From Croceicoccus sp. Ery15 (GTDB lineage: Bacteria > Pseudomonadota > Alphaproteobacteria > Sphingomonadales > Sphingomonadaceae), in assembly GCF_020985305.1 (NCBI RefSeq), contig NZ_CP087588.1, forward strand, positions 806,001-870,000: a DNA stretch of 64,000 nt. The letters run 5' to 3'. The first letter of the stretch is position 1; each line of letters begins with the position of its first letter. Position numbers and translations under genes: made by a program. Under the pieces are notes generated by a model. It worked only from the letters and a program-made list of their open reading frames with translations. It made no database searches and was not told where the DNA came from. Shown piece after piece: positions 35,764 to 44,201 of this stretch.

Positions 35764-35778
35764 TTGTATGATGTATGA
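35764..35778. promoter_or_regulatory. Operator palindrome 6 (KGSADH promoter)
   Basis: On the minus strand TCATACATCATACAA matches the consensus at 13 of 15 positions and lies 23 bp upstream of the dehydrogenase start. It is the last site of the series and marks the right edge of the co-regulated locus. Confidence 0.65.
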
Positions 35779-36170
35779 TCTATCTGCACAACCATGATAG
35801 TTGCGCCAAAACCAGTGTCTTCTGTTTCAGAGTTGAAACGACTGTCCCGCTCCGTAGCTGGGCGGTTCGCCGAACATGGCGGAACGATGGCGTAAGCCAT
35901 GCACTCTCTCCGGCTAAAGCGAGGAGTGCCCGGTGATCGTCAGATTACCGAGGACCTCCAAACCGGCCTGACCATAGACCGCATCGGAATGGACTGGGCG
36001 GGCAATCCGTGCCCCGGTTCGCCATCAGGCGCGGCATCCATGTTTCCTCCACATTTGCTGCCTAGCCCCGCGTTATGGATGGGCGCTCCCCCCCGCGCTC
36101 ACGGCCAATGCGCCGCATCAGGAAACCGCCGGCCTCCCCGTCCGGCGTCCCCCGATAGAGAGAGAATTGC
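35779..36170. other. Intergenic region before the autotransporter
   Basis: About 390 bp between operator 6 and the autotransporter start. It holds the presumed promoter and leader of the autotransporter, with a ribosome site GAGAGAGAA just before ATG 36171. A 91-codon frame here has no ribosome site and a composition unlike a gene. No other structure is evident. Confidence 0.5.
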
Positions 36171-39100
36171 ATGACGCCTGTACCTTTCAAGCGAGCCCTT
36201 CTGTGCTCGACTTGCGCGGCCATGGCCCTCGCGTCGCCCGCATGGGCCGATGTGACGGTCGATGACGAAAGCGATACCGCCCTTGCCACCTCGGCCGATG
36301 GCAATATCACGATCGATACCGATGCCACGCTGGAAGTGGACGGCGCCGATCCGCTGACCATAGACAGCAATGGTACGATCACCATCAACGAGGACGGTGT
36401 GGTGCTGGCCGACGATGCGGACGGGCGTAACGGCCTGTATATCGCCAGCGGGACCAACGGCACATTCTTCAACGACGAAGGCGGCATCTATGTGCTGGAA
36501 GATTTCGTTCCCGATGACGACGACGGCAATGGCACCCCCGACGGCGCCGTAGCCGAAGCATCGGGGCGCACCGGCATTCTGGTCGATTCGACCACGGGCA
36601 CGATCCAGAACGACGGCACAATCTATGTCGAGGGTCTGAATTCCGCCGGTATCCGTTTTGCCGACGGCTGGGCGGGCAGTTTCGACAATACCGATGCGAT
36701 CTATGTCGTCGGGGATTACAGCACCGGCATCGCGACCGGAGACATTGCCACGGACTTCTCGGTCGGCGGAACGGTCACCACGGTCGGGCGGGGAACGCAG
36801 GCCTTGTTGGTCGATGGCGATGTCGATGGCAGCCTGGTGATCGATGGCACGCTGACCAAGGCGCTGAGCTATACCAATGACGACGGTACGACCTACACGC
36901 TGTCCCGCTCGCAATTGCGCGAATCCGTGGCGGCGGTTCAGGTGAAGGGCGATGTCGCCAATGGCGTGCTGGTCGATGCGCGGCCGCTGGAACTCGATTC
37001 CGACAATGACGATGAAGACGGCGACGGCATCGACGATGCGGACGAAACCAACGGCTCGATCACCAGCTATGGCGAATCCCCCGCGCTGCTGATCGGCAGC
37101 GACCGGGATATCACCATCGGCGGCGGACAGACACGCGATGGCACCTATTCGCTGGGCGTCGACGGTTCGGTCACGGCCTCGGGCTATTACAGCACTTTCG
37201 ACGCGACCGCCGTCGTGATCGGGGGAGAGGGCGGCACGGTCGATCTGACCGACGGCATATCGGTTGGTGGGACAGTCGCGGCGACGACGCCCGACAGCAG
37301 CGCGGTGGCGATTTTGATCGACGAAGGCGCCACCGTCCCCGATCTTTACGTCAGCGGCACGGTGCGCGCCAATATCACTTCACAGGGCGAGGGTTCCGCC
37401 GTGGCGATCCGCGACCTTTCGGGCACGCTGAGCCAGATCGACAATACCGGCCTCATCACGACTTCGGGCGCGAGCGAGGACGAGACGATTGCTCTGGACC
37501 TCAGCCACAACACGAGCGGCGTGACCATCGCGCAATATCTGAACGATGTAGATGCGGCCGATTACGCCGAAGAGTTGGAGGACGAGGATTACGATCCGGA
37601 CGATCCGACCATCTATGCCCGCATCACCGGGGACATCATGACCGGCACGGGCAACGATCTGCTCACCGCTTCGACCGGCATCATCGACGGCGACGTCTAT
37701 TTCGCCGCGGGCGACGATGCGATGAGCCTGTCGGGTAATGCCGTCTATGGCGGTACGGTCTACTCGGGTGGTGGCAGCTTCGATCTTGCCATGGCCGACA
37801 CGTCCGAATTCTATGGCACGCTGGATTCTGGATCGGATATCGCCACCGTCACGCTGAACGGCGACAGCTATTTCTATGGCACGATCGAAAACGGCGTGAA
37901 TACGTCGGTCACCGTCAATGGAGGGCTGTTCACAATTACCGACGGCGAAACGGCCAGCTTCGACAGCCTGACCGTGGGTGCGGACGGTTCCTTCGGCGTG
38001 GTGATCGATGGAGAGGCAGGCACAACCTCCCGCTTCGACGTCAACACCGCGGAATTTGCCGATGGCGCGACGCTGGATCCGGTCATCACCCATTTTCTCG
38101 AAGCGGACGGCTCCTATACTGTCCTGACCGCCGATCAGATGACGGGGCAGGATACGCTCACACTCAATATCGACGACCTGCCGCTGATCTACGGCGCAAG
38201 CCTGACAAGCGACGAGAATTCGGTCACGGTCGACGTCGAGCTTTACACGCCGGAAGAGCTGGGGCTGAACAGCGCGGCCTCGTCCGCCTATAGCGCGCTG
38301 CTGCAGACGGCGGGCGAAAATGCCTATCTGGAAGCGAGCATCCTGCAGGCCGAGGACATGGATTCGCTGGAGGGTCAGTTCGCGCAGATGCTGCCCGAAT
38401 ACGAAGGCGGGGTATTCGATTTCATCACCCGCAGTTCGCGCCAGTCGTCGAAACGCATATCCGACAATATCGCGCATTTCGACGAATGGCCGGTCGGCAT
38501 CTGGCTTGAACCCTTTTACGTGACCGGCAGCAAGGACAAGGGCGACACCGCCGGTTACGACGTATCGGGCTGGGGCATGTCCGGCGGATGGGAAAAGCGG
38601 CTGGGTAACAATTATCTCGGCGTATCGGGATCGTGGTCAAGCGGCACTTCTTCTACCGGCGACTATCGTGATGTCGACATCACGAAATACGAAGTTGCTG
38701 CGCACTGGCGCGCCAGTCTCGGGAATTTCTACGGCTTTGCCCGGGCAGGCTATTTCTGGGCGAACATGGACGGGTCGAACACTTTCACCGGCACTGTGTC
38801 AGACAGCGAATTTACCTATGACAGCACGGGCGAATGGAAGGGGACCGGCTATACCGGCATGATCGGCGGTTCCTATGACTACCGCGTCAACCGTACGCTG
38901 ACCTTGCGACCCAAGATCATGCTCGATCACTATCGTCTGGATGAGAAGGGTTACGAGACCAGTGCCGATATCGACGCGCTGGCCCTGACGGTGGACAAGC
39001 GCTCCAGCGACGTCACCGCGCTGACCCCCTCGCTTGTCGGCAGCTTCCGGCTGGACCGGCAGAACATCCGCGACAATCCGCTGACTGCCGAATTCGAAGC

Positions 39101-39326
39101 GGGCTACCGCTCGGTTCTGGCAGGCGACATCGGATCGCTGACCGCAAGTTTCGAGGAAAGCGACAGTTTCACCCTGCTGCCGTCCTCGCTGCAAGGCGGC
39201 TGGACGACCGAGGTGCGGCTGAAAGGCGGCGGATGGGACCATGCATGGCTGATCGGTATCGGCGCCGAACAGACCAGCGGAAATATCGACCTCAGCGCGC
39301 GAGCCTCTCTCAATATCGCGTTCTGA
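36171..39326 (+). CDS. Classical autotransporter (type Va) with Asp-rich passenger
   Basis: A 1051-residue secreted surface protein. The signal peptide ends near SPAWA-DV. The passenger (about 30-750) is low-complexity beta-helix material with many short GTI/DGT-type turns, such as GNITIDTDATLEVDG, IQNDGTIYVEG and TGDIMTGTGNDLLTASTG. Two Asp-rich loops, DDDDGNGTPDG and DNDDEDGDGIDDADE, resemble calcium-binding loops. A linker SSAYSALLQTAGENAYLEASILQAEDMDSLEGQF precedes a 12-strand autotransporter barrel (about 790-1051) with EWPVGIWLEPFYVTGSKDKG and the terminal LNIAF ending in Phe. No catalytic passenger domain was recognised, so adhesin or surface-layer function is likely. It is transcribed alone. 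Confidence 0.88.
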   Translation: MTPVPFKRALLCSTCAAMALASPAWADVTVDDESDTALATSADGNITIDTDATLEVDGADPLTIDSNGTITINEDGVVLADDADGRNGLYIASGTNGTFFNDEGGIYVLEDFVPDDDDGNGTPDGAVAEASGRTGILVDSTTGTIQNDGTIYVEGLNSAGIRFADGWAGSFDNTDAIYVVGDYSTGIATGDIATDFSVGGTVTTVGRGTQALLVDGDVDGSLVIDGTLTKALSYTNDDGTTYTLSRSQLRESVAAVQVKGDVANGVLVDARPLELDSDNDDEDGDGIDDADETNGSITSYGESPALLIGSDRDITIGGGQTRDGTYSLGVDGSVTASGYYSTFDATAVVIGGEGGTVDLTDGISVGGTVAATTPDSSAVAILIDEGATVPDLYVSGTVRANITSQGEGSAVAIRDLSGTLSQIDNTGLITTSGASEDETIALDLSHNTSGVTIAQYLNDVDAADYAEELEDEDYDPDDPTIYARITGDIMTGTGNDLLTASTGIIDGDVYFAAGDDAMSLSGNAVYGGTVYSGGGSFDLAMADTSEFYGTLDSGSDIATVTLNGDSYFYGTIENGVNTSVTVNGGLFTITDGETASFDSLTVGADGSFGVVIDGEAGTTSRFDVNTAEFADGATLDPVITHFLEADGSYTVLTADQMTGQDTLTLNIDDLPLIYGASLTSDENSVTVDVELYTPEELGLNSAASSAYSALLQTAGENAYLEASILQAEDMDSLEGQFAQMLPEYEGGVFDFITRSSRQSSKRISDNIAHFDEWPVGIWLEPFYVTGSKDKGDTAGYDVSGWGMSGGWEKRLGNNYLGVSGSWSSGTSSTGDYRDVDITKYEVAAHWRASLGNFYGFARAGYFWANMDGSNTFTGTVSDSEFTYDSTGEWKGTGYTGMIGGSYDYRVNRTLTLRPKIMLDHYRLDEKGYETSADIDALALTVDKRSSDVTALTPSLVGSFRLDRQNIRDNPLTAEFEAGYRSVLAGDIGSLTASFEESDSFTLLPSSLQGGWTTEVRLKGGGWDHAWLIGIGAEQTSGNIDLSARASLNIAF

Positions 39327-39775
39327 CAAGGGAAAGCGATCCCCCGGTCGATAGACGCCGGACGCAGCCCCATACGGCGTCCGGCAGGCCGTCATGTCCT
39401 GTGTCTTGGCACAGGGCATGGCGGCCATCATGCTTGCAAAGGGTTCGGTAAAACGGGTCGGTGAAGAGCTGGCTGTACGGGGCAGGGGGGCATGCCCTCG
39501 CGATCAGCGGGTTAACCCTGATTGTCCGCATCGCTGGGCATGGCAGATTTTCGCATGCGTACGGCTTTCGCATGCGGGTGCCCACCGGCTTTCCCCCACT
39601 GGCTTTTCCCTTGAAGCCAGCACGATCGCCCCGACTGCCTGTTCGGCCCTGACCGACCGGCGGGCGGGGCGTTCTGGTCGGTGGCACGCGGGGCGGGCCA
39701 TATGTATCGACGCGCGGGATCATTGGCGCGCAGACGGCGGCGCACGGGGTGCCGCCATATCGGGAGATACGGGCG
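39327..39775. other. Intergenic region between autotransporter and aquaporin
   Basis: About 450 bp. The only structure seen is an inverted repeat GCCGGACGC / GCGTCCGGC (39357-39365 and 39377-39385) shortly after the autotransporter stop. It may act in termination although it lacks a T tract. Short open frames here show no ribosome sites or recognisable protein features. Confidence 0.5.
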
Positions 39776-40501
39776 ATGGTGCGTAATCTGGCAGCCGAGT
39801 TTTTCGGCACATTCTGGCTGGTATTCGGGGGTTGCGGCGCGGCTGTGCTGGCTGCGGGCTTTCCGGAGCTGGGCATCGGTTTCGTGGGCGTTTCCATGGC
39901 ATTCGGGTTAACCGTGCTGACCATGGCCTATGCCGTGGGCGGCATTTCGGGCGGCCATTTCAATCCGGCAGTCTCGCTTGGCCTTGCCGTGGCGGGCCGG
40001 TTCCGCTGGCAGCATCTTGCCCCCTACTGGGCGGCGCAAGTCGTGGGCGCGGTGATCGCGGCGGCCGTGCTGTTCGTGATTGCATCGGGTCAGGTTGGCT
40101 GGGAACCGGGCGGTTTTGCGACCAATGGCTTCGGCACGCTGTCACCGGGCGGCTATGCGATGGCATCGGCTCTGCTGATCGAAATCGTGCTGACGGCGGG
40201 TTTCCTGATCGTGATCCTTGGCGCGACGAGCACGGCTGTACCGGGCGGCTTTGCCCCCATCGCCATCGGCCTCGCACTGACCTTGATTCACCTGATTTCC
40301 ATTCCGGTGACCAATACCTCGGTCAATCCGGCGCGTTCGACCGGCGTGGCGCTGTTCGCGGACACGGCGGCCATGGGGCAGCTGTGGATGTTCTGGGTGG
40401 CACCGCTGATCGGCGGCGCAATCGGCGCGGTGATCTGGCGCTATATCCTGATGCCGGGCGAATCGCTGGAAGGGATAGCAGGTGAGGGCGAGATCGCCTG
40501 A
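39776..40501 (+). CDS. aqpZ: Aquaporin Z, water channel
   Basis: A 241-residue inner-membrane channel with six membrane spans and the two NPA boxes HFNPAVS (63-65) and SVNPARS. The start [21 protein letters not shown] matches AqpZ, and the water-selective filter residues Phe43, the His of LIHLISIP, the Thr of VTNTSVNPA and the Arg after the second NPA are all present. It allows rapid water flow during osmotic shifts. The start is set at ATG 39776, because the longer frame from 39749 adds residues not found in the family. It is followed by a bidirectional terminator. Confidence 0.94.
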   Translation: MVRNLAAEFFGTFWLVFGGCGAAVLAAGFPELGIGFVGVSMAFGLTVLTMAYAVGGISGGHFNPAVSLGLAVAGRFRWQHLAPYWAAQVVGAVIAAAVLFVIASGQVGWEPGGFATNGFGTLSPGGYAMASALLIEIVLTAGFLIVILGATSTAVPGGFAPIAIGLALTLIHLISIPVTNTSVNPARSTGVALFADTAAMGQLWMFWVAPLIGGAIGAVIWRYILMPGESLEGIAGEGEIA

Positions 40502-40540
40502 CGAACCTATGAATGCAGGCCCGTTTCTGCGGGATTCAAA

Positions 40541-40575
40541 AAAGGGGCCCGACGCCGTAGTGTCGGGCCCCTTTT
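40541..40575. terminator. Bidirectional terminator between aqpZ and small membrane gene
   Basis: AAAGGGGCCCGAC (40541-40553) pairs with GTCGGGCCCCTTT (40562-40574), a perfect 13-bp stem with an 8-base loop, flanked by runs of A on the left and T on the right. It can stop transcription from both convergent genes. Confidence 0.9.
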
Positions 40576-40593
40576 ATCTAACTGAAAGCGTGA

Positions 40594-40806
40594 TCAGGCG
40601 CTCACAGGTTCGTCGTCTTTGTCGTCGCCAGCGGCAATGACGATAACAGCCAGGAAAGCGACCAGCGCAGCAGCGGCCAGAAGGGGAGTGCCTTCCAGCT
40701 GGCTTGCTTCGTTCGCAGGTGCACTAGTCCGTGCGTTTTCGACTGCCATAGCTGGGCCTGCAGCAAGCAGGGATGCAGCAGCGACTGTAAGCATGATTTT
40801 CTTCAT
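40594..40806 (-). CDS. Small exported protein with one C-terminal membrane helix
   Basis: A 70-residue protein from ATG 40806 (GGAGAAG ribosome site; an in-frame start nine codons earlier is less likely). Residues 1-22 look like a signal peptide (KKIMLTVAAASLLAAGPAMA-VE), and residues ~43-60 (LLAAAALVAFLAVIVIAA) form a second hydrophobic segment followed by an acidic tail DDKDDE. Such tiny proteins are common in Erythrobacteraceae and Sphingomonadaceae; their function is unknown. It is monocistronic, with the shared terminator at its end. Confidence 0.7.
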   Translation of the reverse strand: MKKIMLTVAAASLLAAGPAMAVENARTSAPANEASQLEGTPLLAAAALVAFLAVIVIAAGDDKDDEPVSA

Positions 40807-41079
40807 CGGCTTCTCCGGTCTCTTGGCCCTCATTATGGCCGGTTCTCCGCGACTTATGCGGAACAGTGCCGAGGCCCGCCAATATGAAGGACCCCACGGA
40901 TTGCGTCATCGAGAAACCATTGTGACAAAAAAATGGGGTCAGTCATAGCCCTGGACGACGAATATTTTTGCATTGCACAATAATATCGTGGTCGGTCTTG
41001 AAAGGAAAATGTAAATATTTGCTTTTGCAGCAAAGCAAGCTTCACTGGTCCGTCAATCCATGGATCCTGTGAGAGCCTT

Positions 41080-41757
41080 TTAAAACGGCGGTGCGCCGTT
41101 CCATATCCACCCCGCGAAACCCACCGCGATGGCAAGGCAAAGCAGCGCGCGCCATGCGGAGGCGGGCGCCATGCCGACGGTTCCGGCAGGGGCAGGGCGC
41201 GATCCGGTGACCATTGGGCGCACCAGATTGTCTCGTTTGACCGTTAGATAAAGCAATACAGCCATAACATGCAGCGCGATCAGCGCGACCAGCACCCAGA
41301 AGAAACCTTCGTGCCATTCGGTGAGGCTGTCCGCCGTCATCACGCCGACAAGCCCGTTCAGCGGGCCGGTCGCTCCGTCGTAGGGATCGCCCGCGAAAAG
41401 CCCCATGCCCAGTTGCAAAAGCATTGCACCCAATAGCGCCATCACGCTCCATCCGCCGGCAGGGTTATGGCCAATAATTGGTGCGTGGCCGCCGCCCAGC
41501 GAACGGAAATAGGCTAACACCGCGCCGGGGCCGCGAAGGAAAGAGACGAAACGCGCGGTGGAGCTTCCGAAAAAGCCCCACAACACGCGAAACGTCAGCA
41601 GCACCAGCAGGATCAGTCCCAGCCGCATGTGCCAGCCCATTTCGTTGTTTTCCGCCGTCCACCACATGGCGGGAATCAACAGAACAAAGCTCCAGTGGCA
41701 AATTCGGACAGGGAGGTCCCACAGCTTCACCGGTGCTGCAGCGGTCGCTTCGGTCAA
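41080..41757 (-). CDS. Cytochrome b561-type membrane cytochrome
   Basis: About 225 residues, read from TTG 41757 with GGAG eight bases upstream; the frame could also start at ATG 41814, which would overlap the upstream gene. Four membrane helices carry the haem-binding His residues: DLPVRICHWSFVLL, MGWHMRLGL, and EWHEGFFWVLVALIALHVMAVL. It is the di-haem cytochrome b561/Ni-Fe-hydrogenase cytochrome-b-like family. It lies 14 bp downstream of a cytochrome c' gene, a common pairing in which the b-type protein passes electrons between the quinone pool and a periplasmic c-type haem. Confidence 0.85.
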   Translation of the reverse strand: MTEATAAAPVKLWDLPVRICHWSFVLLIPAMWWTAENNEMGWHMRLGLILLVLLTFRVLWGFFGSSTARFVSFLRGPGAVLAYFRSLGGGHAPIIGHNPAGGWSVMALLGAMLLQLGMGLFAGDPYDGATGPLNGLVGVMTADSLTEWHEGFFWVLVALIALHVMAVLLYLTVKRDNLVRPMVTGSRPAPAGTVGMAPASAWRALLCLAIAVGFAGWIWNGAPPF

Positions 41758-41771
41758 GGAATCGGCTCCGC

Positions 41772-42302
41772 TCAGTCGTCCTTCTCGCGAAACTGGTCGT
41801 GACAGTTCTTGCACGCACCGCCCAATTCCTTGACTGCCTCGCCAACGGCAGCAGCTTCACCCGAATTGGCTGCGGCCAGCATGGTCGCGCTGGCAGCGGT
41901 CAGTTTCTCATGCGCAGCGGTGAATTCGGCGGGCTTTTCCCAGATCGCGTCCAGCGCTTCGGTATCGGCGCCCGATGCCGGGCCAGTGCCTTCGGGGAAA
42001 TGGCCCGAAACCTTCTGCGCATTGGTATCGATGATCTGGGCATTGGTCTGGATCACGGCAAACTCGGGAGAGCCTTTCTCAAGCTCGCCACGGATCGCTT
42101 TGAAAGCGTCGCCGATTTCCTCGAAATTATCGTGGCGAACCTTAACGATATCCAGATCGGCCGCAGGCTCGGTCGCGGCGGTTTCGCCTTCGGCGGGGGC
42201 ATCGCCGGCGGTTTCGCCGCAAGCCGCCAGCGAAAGCGAGAGGGCAATGGCGGCGATCGCGGTGGTGGCACGCGCAGTATGGATAGGGCGGTTCGAGGCC
42301 AT
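41772..42302 (-). CDS. Cytochrome c', predicted lipoprotein
   Basis: A 176-residue protein with a lipoprotein signal (ALSLSLAAC-GE, Cys28), an Ala/Glu-rich linker, then a four-helix cytochrome c' domain ending in CKNCHDQFREKDD. The CxxCH haem site close to the C-terminus is the mark of the family. Other recognisable parts are RHDNFEEIGDAFKAIRGEL, which starts helix A, and FPEGTG before the middle helices. Cytochromes c' bind NO or CO and can shuttle electrons with the membrane cytochrome b561 encoded next. A lipid anchor is less usual than the soluble periplasmic form. Confidence 0.87.
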   Translation of the reverse strand: MASNRPIHTARATTAIAAIALSLSLAACGETAGDAPAEGETAATEPAADLDIVKVRHDNFEEIGDAFKAIRGELEKGSPEFAVIQTNAQIIDTNAQKVSGHFPEGTGPASGADTEALDAIWEKPAEFTAAHEKLTAASATMLAAANSGEAAAVGEAVKELGGACKNCHDQFREKDD

Positions 42303-42480
42303 GAGGGAGTCTCCCGTTTGGATAAATCCGGTAAAAGAGTGAAATCGGGCAAATCCGGAACGGTTCCTTCATCGCCAGCTTTCGCCATCAGCGTCAAGAG
42401 ACGAGATTTTTTGTACGATTGTTGCGGTGCGGGTTCAATCGCGCAATATCGTACGTGATTGCGTTTTTTGGGGTGTCCGC

Positions 42481-43041
42481 GTGGCTTTGATTATTCCGGT
42501 TCGTTCGGTCGTTCTGACGTTTGCAGCGATGGCGCTTGCCTCATGCGGCTCCGCACCGGAGGAAGAGGCGGCTGACGTGGGGGAAGAGGCAGTCGCTGTT
42601 ATGGACGCAGAGCCGGACGATATGGTCGAACCGATAGCCGATCCTGTGGAAGTAACTGCCGAACCCGAACCCGAACTCGCCGAAACGGCCTCGGATTCTG
42701 AAGCGGCGCCCGTCGCGCCCGCAGCGATGCCGGTCGCCGCGGTGGCTTTACCCGAACCGGCGTCACTGGCGCAGTGTAAATCCTGCCACAGCTTTGGCGA
42801 GGGCGAATCGGCGCGGATCGGGCCGAACCTGCATGGCATTTACGGGAACAAGGCCGCATCGGTCGCGGGATTCAATTATTCCCCCGCGCTGAAATCGTCC
42901 GGTCTGGTGTGGGACGAAAAGACGCTGGACGAATATCTGGCGGCGCCCACAAAGTTGGTGCCGGGCGGGCGCATGCCGATGGGGCAGACGAACCCCGACA
43001 AGCGCAAGGACATCATCGAATATATGAAGTCGCAGGGGTAA
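42481..43041 (+). CDS. Lipoprotein c-type cytochrome (cytochrome c2-like)
   Basis: A 186-residue protein read from GTG 42481; the frame opens at 42427, but the shorter form gives a clean lipoprotein signal VVLTFAAMALASC-GS. A long Glu/Pro/Ala-rich spacer (about 25-95) sets the haem domain away from the membrane. The domain has CKSCH (Cys99-His103), GPNLHGIYGNKAA and the Met-ligand segment PGGRMPMGQT, ending IIEYMKSQG, a class I cytochrome c of the c2/c552 type. It is divergent from the cytochrome c' gene across a 178-bp promoter region and probably donates electrons to a terminal oxidase. Confidence 0.85.
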   Translation: MALIIPVRSVVLTFAAMALASCGSAPEEEAADVGEEAVAVMDAEPDDMVEPIADPVEVTAEPEPELAETASDSEAAPVAPAAMPVAAVALPEPASLAQCKSCHSFGEGESARIGPNLHGIYGNKAASVAGFNYSPALKSSGLVWDEKTLDEYLAAPTKLVPGGRMPMGQTNPDKRKDIIEYMKSQG

Positions 43042-43047
43042 CGCCGG

Positions 43048-43197
43048 TCAGGCGATCCACAGCCTGATTACCCAGCCGACCGCGCCCAGCACGGCGACGC
43101 TGGCCGTCCAGATCGCCGCCATCCACACCAGCCGCCGCCACAGCGGCTGCGCCTCCGCCGCCTTGCCGGGGGGGAGGGGGGTATTACGCCCGCTCAA
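43048..43197 (-). CDS. DUF2474 small subunit-like peptide of the bd-type oxidase
   Basis: A 49-residue peptide starting with TTG 43197, overlapping the cydB stop (ATTGA junction). It has a Pro-rich start, PLWRRLVWMAAIWTASVAVL and one membrane helix, the DUF2474 pattern regularly found behind cydB of the cyanide-insensitive subtype. By analogy with CydX it may stabilise the oxidase. Confidence 0.75.
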   Translation of the reverse strand: MSGRNTPLPPGKAAEAQPLWRRLVWMAAIWTASVAVLGAVGWVIRLWIA

Positions 43198-44201
43198 TGA
43201 TATCCCTCGTCCGCGACCTTGCCGCGAAATACCCAATATGCCCAGAACGTGTAGCCAAGAATCAGCGGCATGGTGATCGCCACGCCCACCAGCATGAAGA
43301 TCTGGCTGCGTTCTGGCGCGGCGGCATCCCATATGGTCAGCGAGGGCGGGATGACATTCGGCCAGATCGTCACGCCCAGACCGGCCATTCCCATCAGGAA
43401 CAGAGCGATGGAGAGCCAGAACGGCAGCGCCTCGCGCCCCTGCATCAGCGCGCGGATCAGCCAGATCGCCAGCACGCCGGTCACCAACGGCACTGGTGCG
43501 ACGTAATAGATTTCCGGTGCAGACAACCAGCGGTCGGCATATTCGGGCCGCAGCGCTAGATTATACAGGCTGACCGCGGCCATCAGCGCAAAGGTCGCCA
43601 ATGCGGTCATTTTTGCCATGCGAAAGGCATGGGTCTGGCAGGGTCCGTCGGTCTTCCATACCAGCCATGTGGAACCTAGCAGCGCAAAGCCCGCCACCGT
43701 GCCCACGCCGGTCAGCAGCGTATAGGGCGTCAGCCAGTCGAACCAGCTGCCGGCATAGGCGCGGTCCACCACGGTCACGCCCTGCAGCATCGCGCCAAGG
43801 ATCATGCCCTGCGACATTGCCGCCACCAGCGATCCGCCGAAAAATGCCCAGTCCCAGAATGCGCGGTGGCGCGGATCGCGCCAGCGAAATTCAAACGCGA
43901 CACCGCGAAACACCAGCCCCAGCAGCATGGCGATGATCAGCGGATAGGTCGCGGGCAGCAAGATCGCATAGGCCAGCGGAAACGCCGCCAGCAATCCGCC
44001 GCCGCCCAGCACCAGCCATGTCTCGTTCCCGTCCCAAACGGGCGCGATGGCGTTCATCGCGCGGTCGCGCTCTGGCCCGGCTGCGATGGTGGGGAACAAT
44101 ATGCCGATGCCCAGATCGAACCCGTCCATTACCACATAGGCGAATACGGCAAAGGCAATGATAAAGGCCCAGATGGTGGTAAGGTCGATACTGACAGCCA
44201 T
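43194..44201 (-). CDS. cydB: Cytochrome bd-type quinol oxidase subunit II
   Basis: A 335-residue membrane protein with MDGFDLGIGILFP near the N-terminus, GNETWLVLGGGGLLAAFP, and FRWRDPRHRAFWDW, all typical of CydB. It has about eight to nine hydrophobic segments and an ending GYTFWAYWVFRGKV. It lies directly behind cydA (TGATG junction) and before the DUF2474 peptide. Together with CydA it forms a quinol oxidase of high oxygen affinity that does not pump protons. The combination of short CydA, CydB and DUF2474 points to the cyanide-insensitive oxidase (CioAB) branch rather than the E. coli CydABX branch. Confidence 0.93.
   Translation of the reverse strand: MAVSIDLTTIWAFIIAFAVFAYVVMDGFDLGIGILFPTIAAGPERDRAMNAIAPVWDGNETWLVLGGGGLLAAFPLAYAILLPATYPLIIAMLLGLVFRGVAFEFRWRDPRHRAFWDWAFFGGSLVAAMSQGMILGAMLQGVTVVDRAYAGSWFDWLTPYTLLTGVGTVAGFALLGSTWLVWKTDGPCQTHAFRMAKMTALATFALMAAVSLYNLALRPEYADRWLSAPEIYYVAPVPLVTGVLAIWLIRALMQGREALPFWLSIALFLMGMAGLGVTIWPNVIPPSLTIWDAAAPERSQIFMLVGVAITMPLILGYTFWAYWVFRGKVADEGYH

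Noticed and set aside
35899..36174. 91-codon frame before the autotransporter
   Set aside because: Pro/Arg-rich random composition and no ribosome site; it overlaps the leader of the autotransporter.
39394..39786. 130-codon frame before aquaporin
   Set aside because: No ribosome site, basic Arg-rich composition typical of random GC-rich DNA, and it overlaps the aqpZ start.
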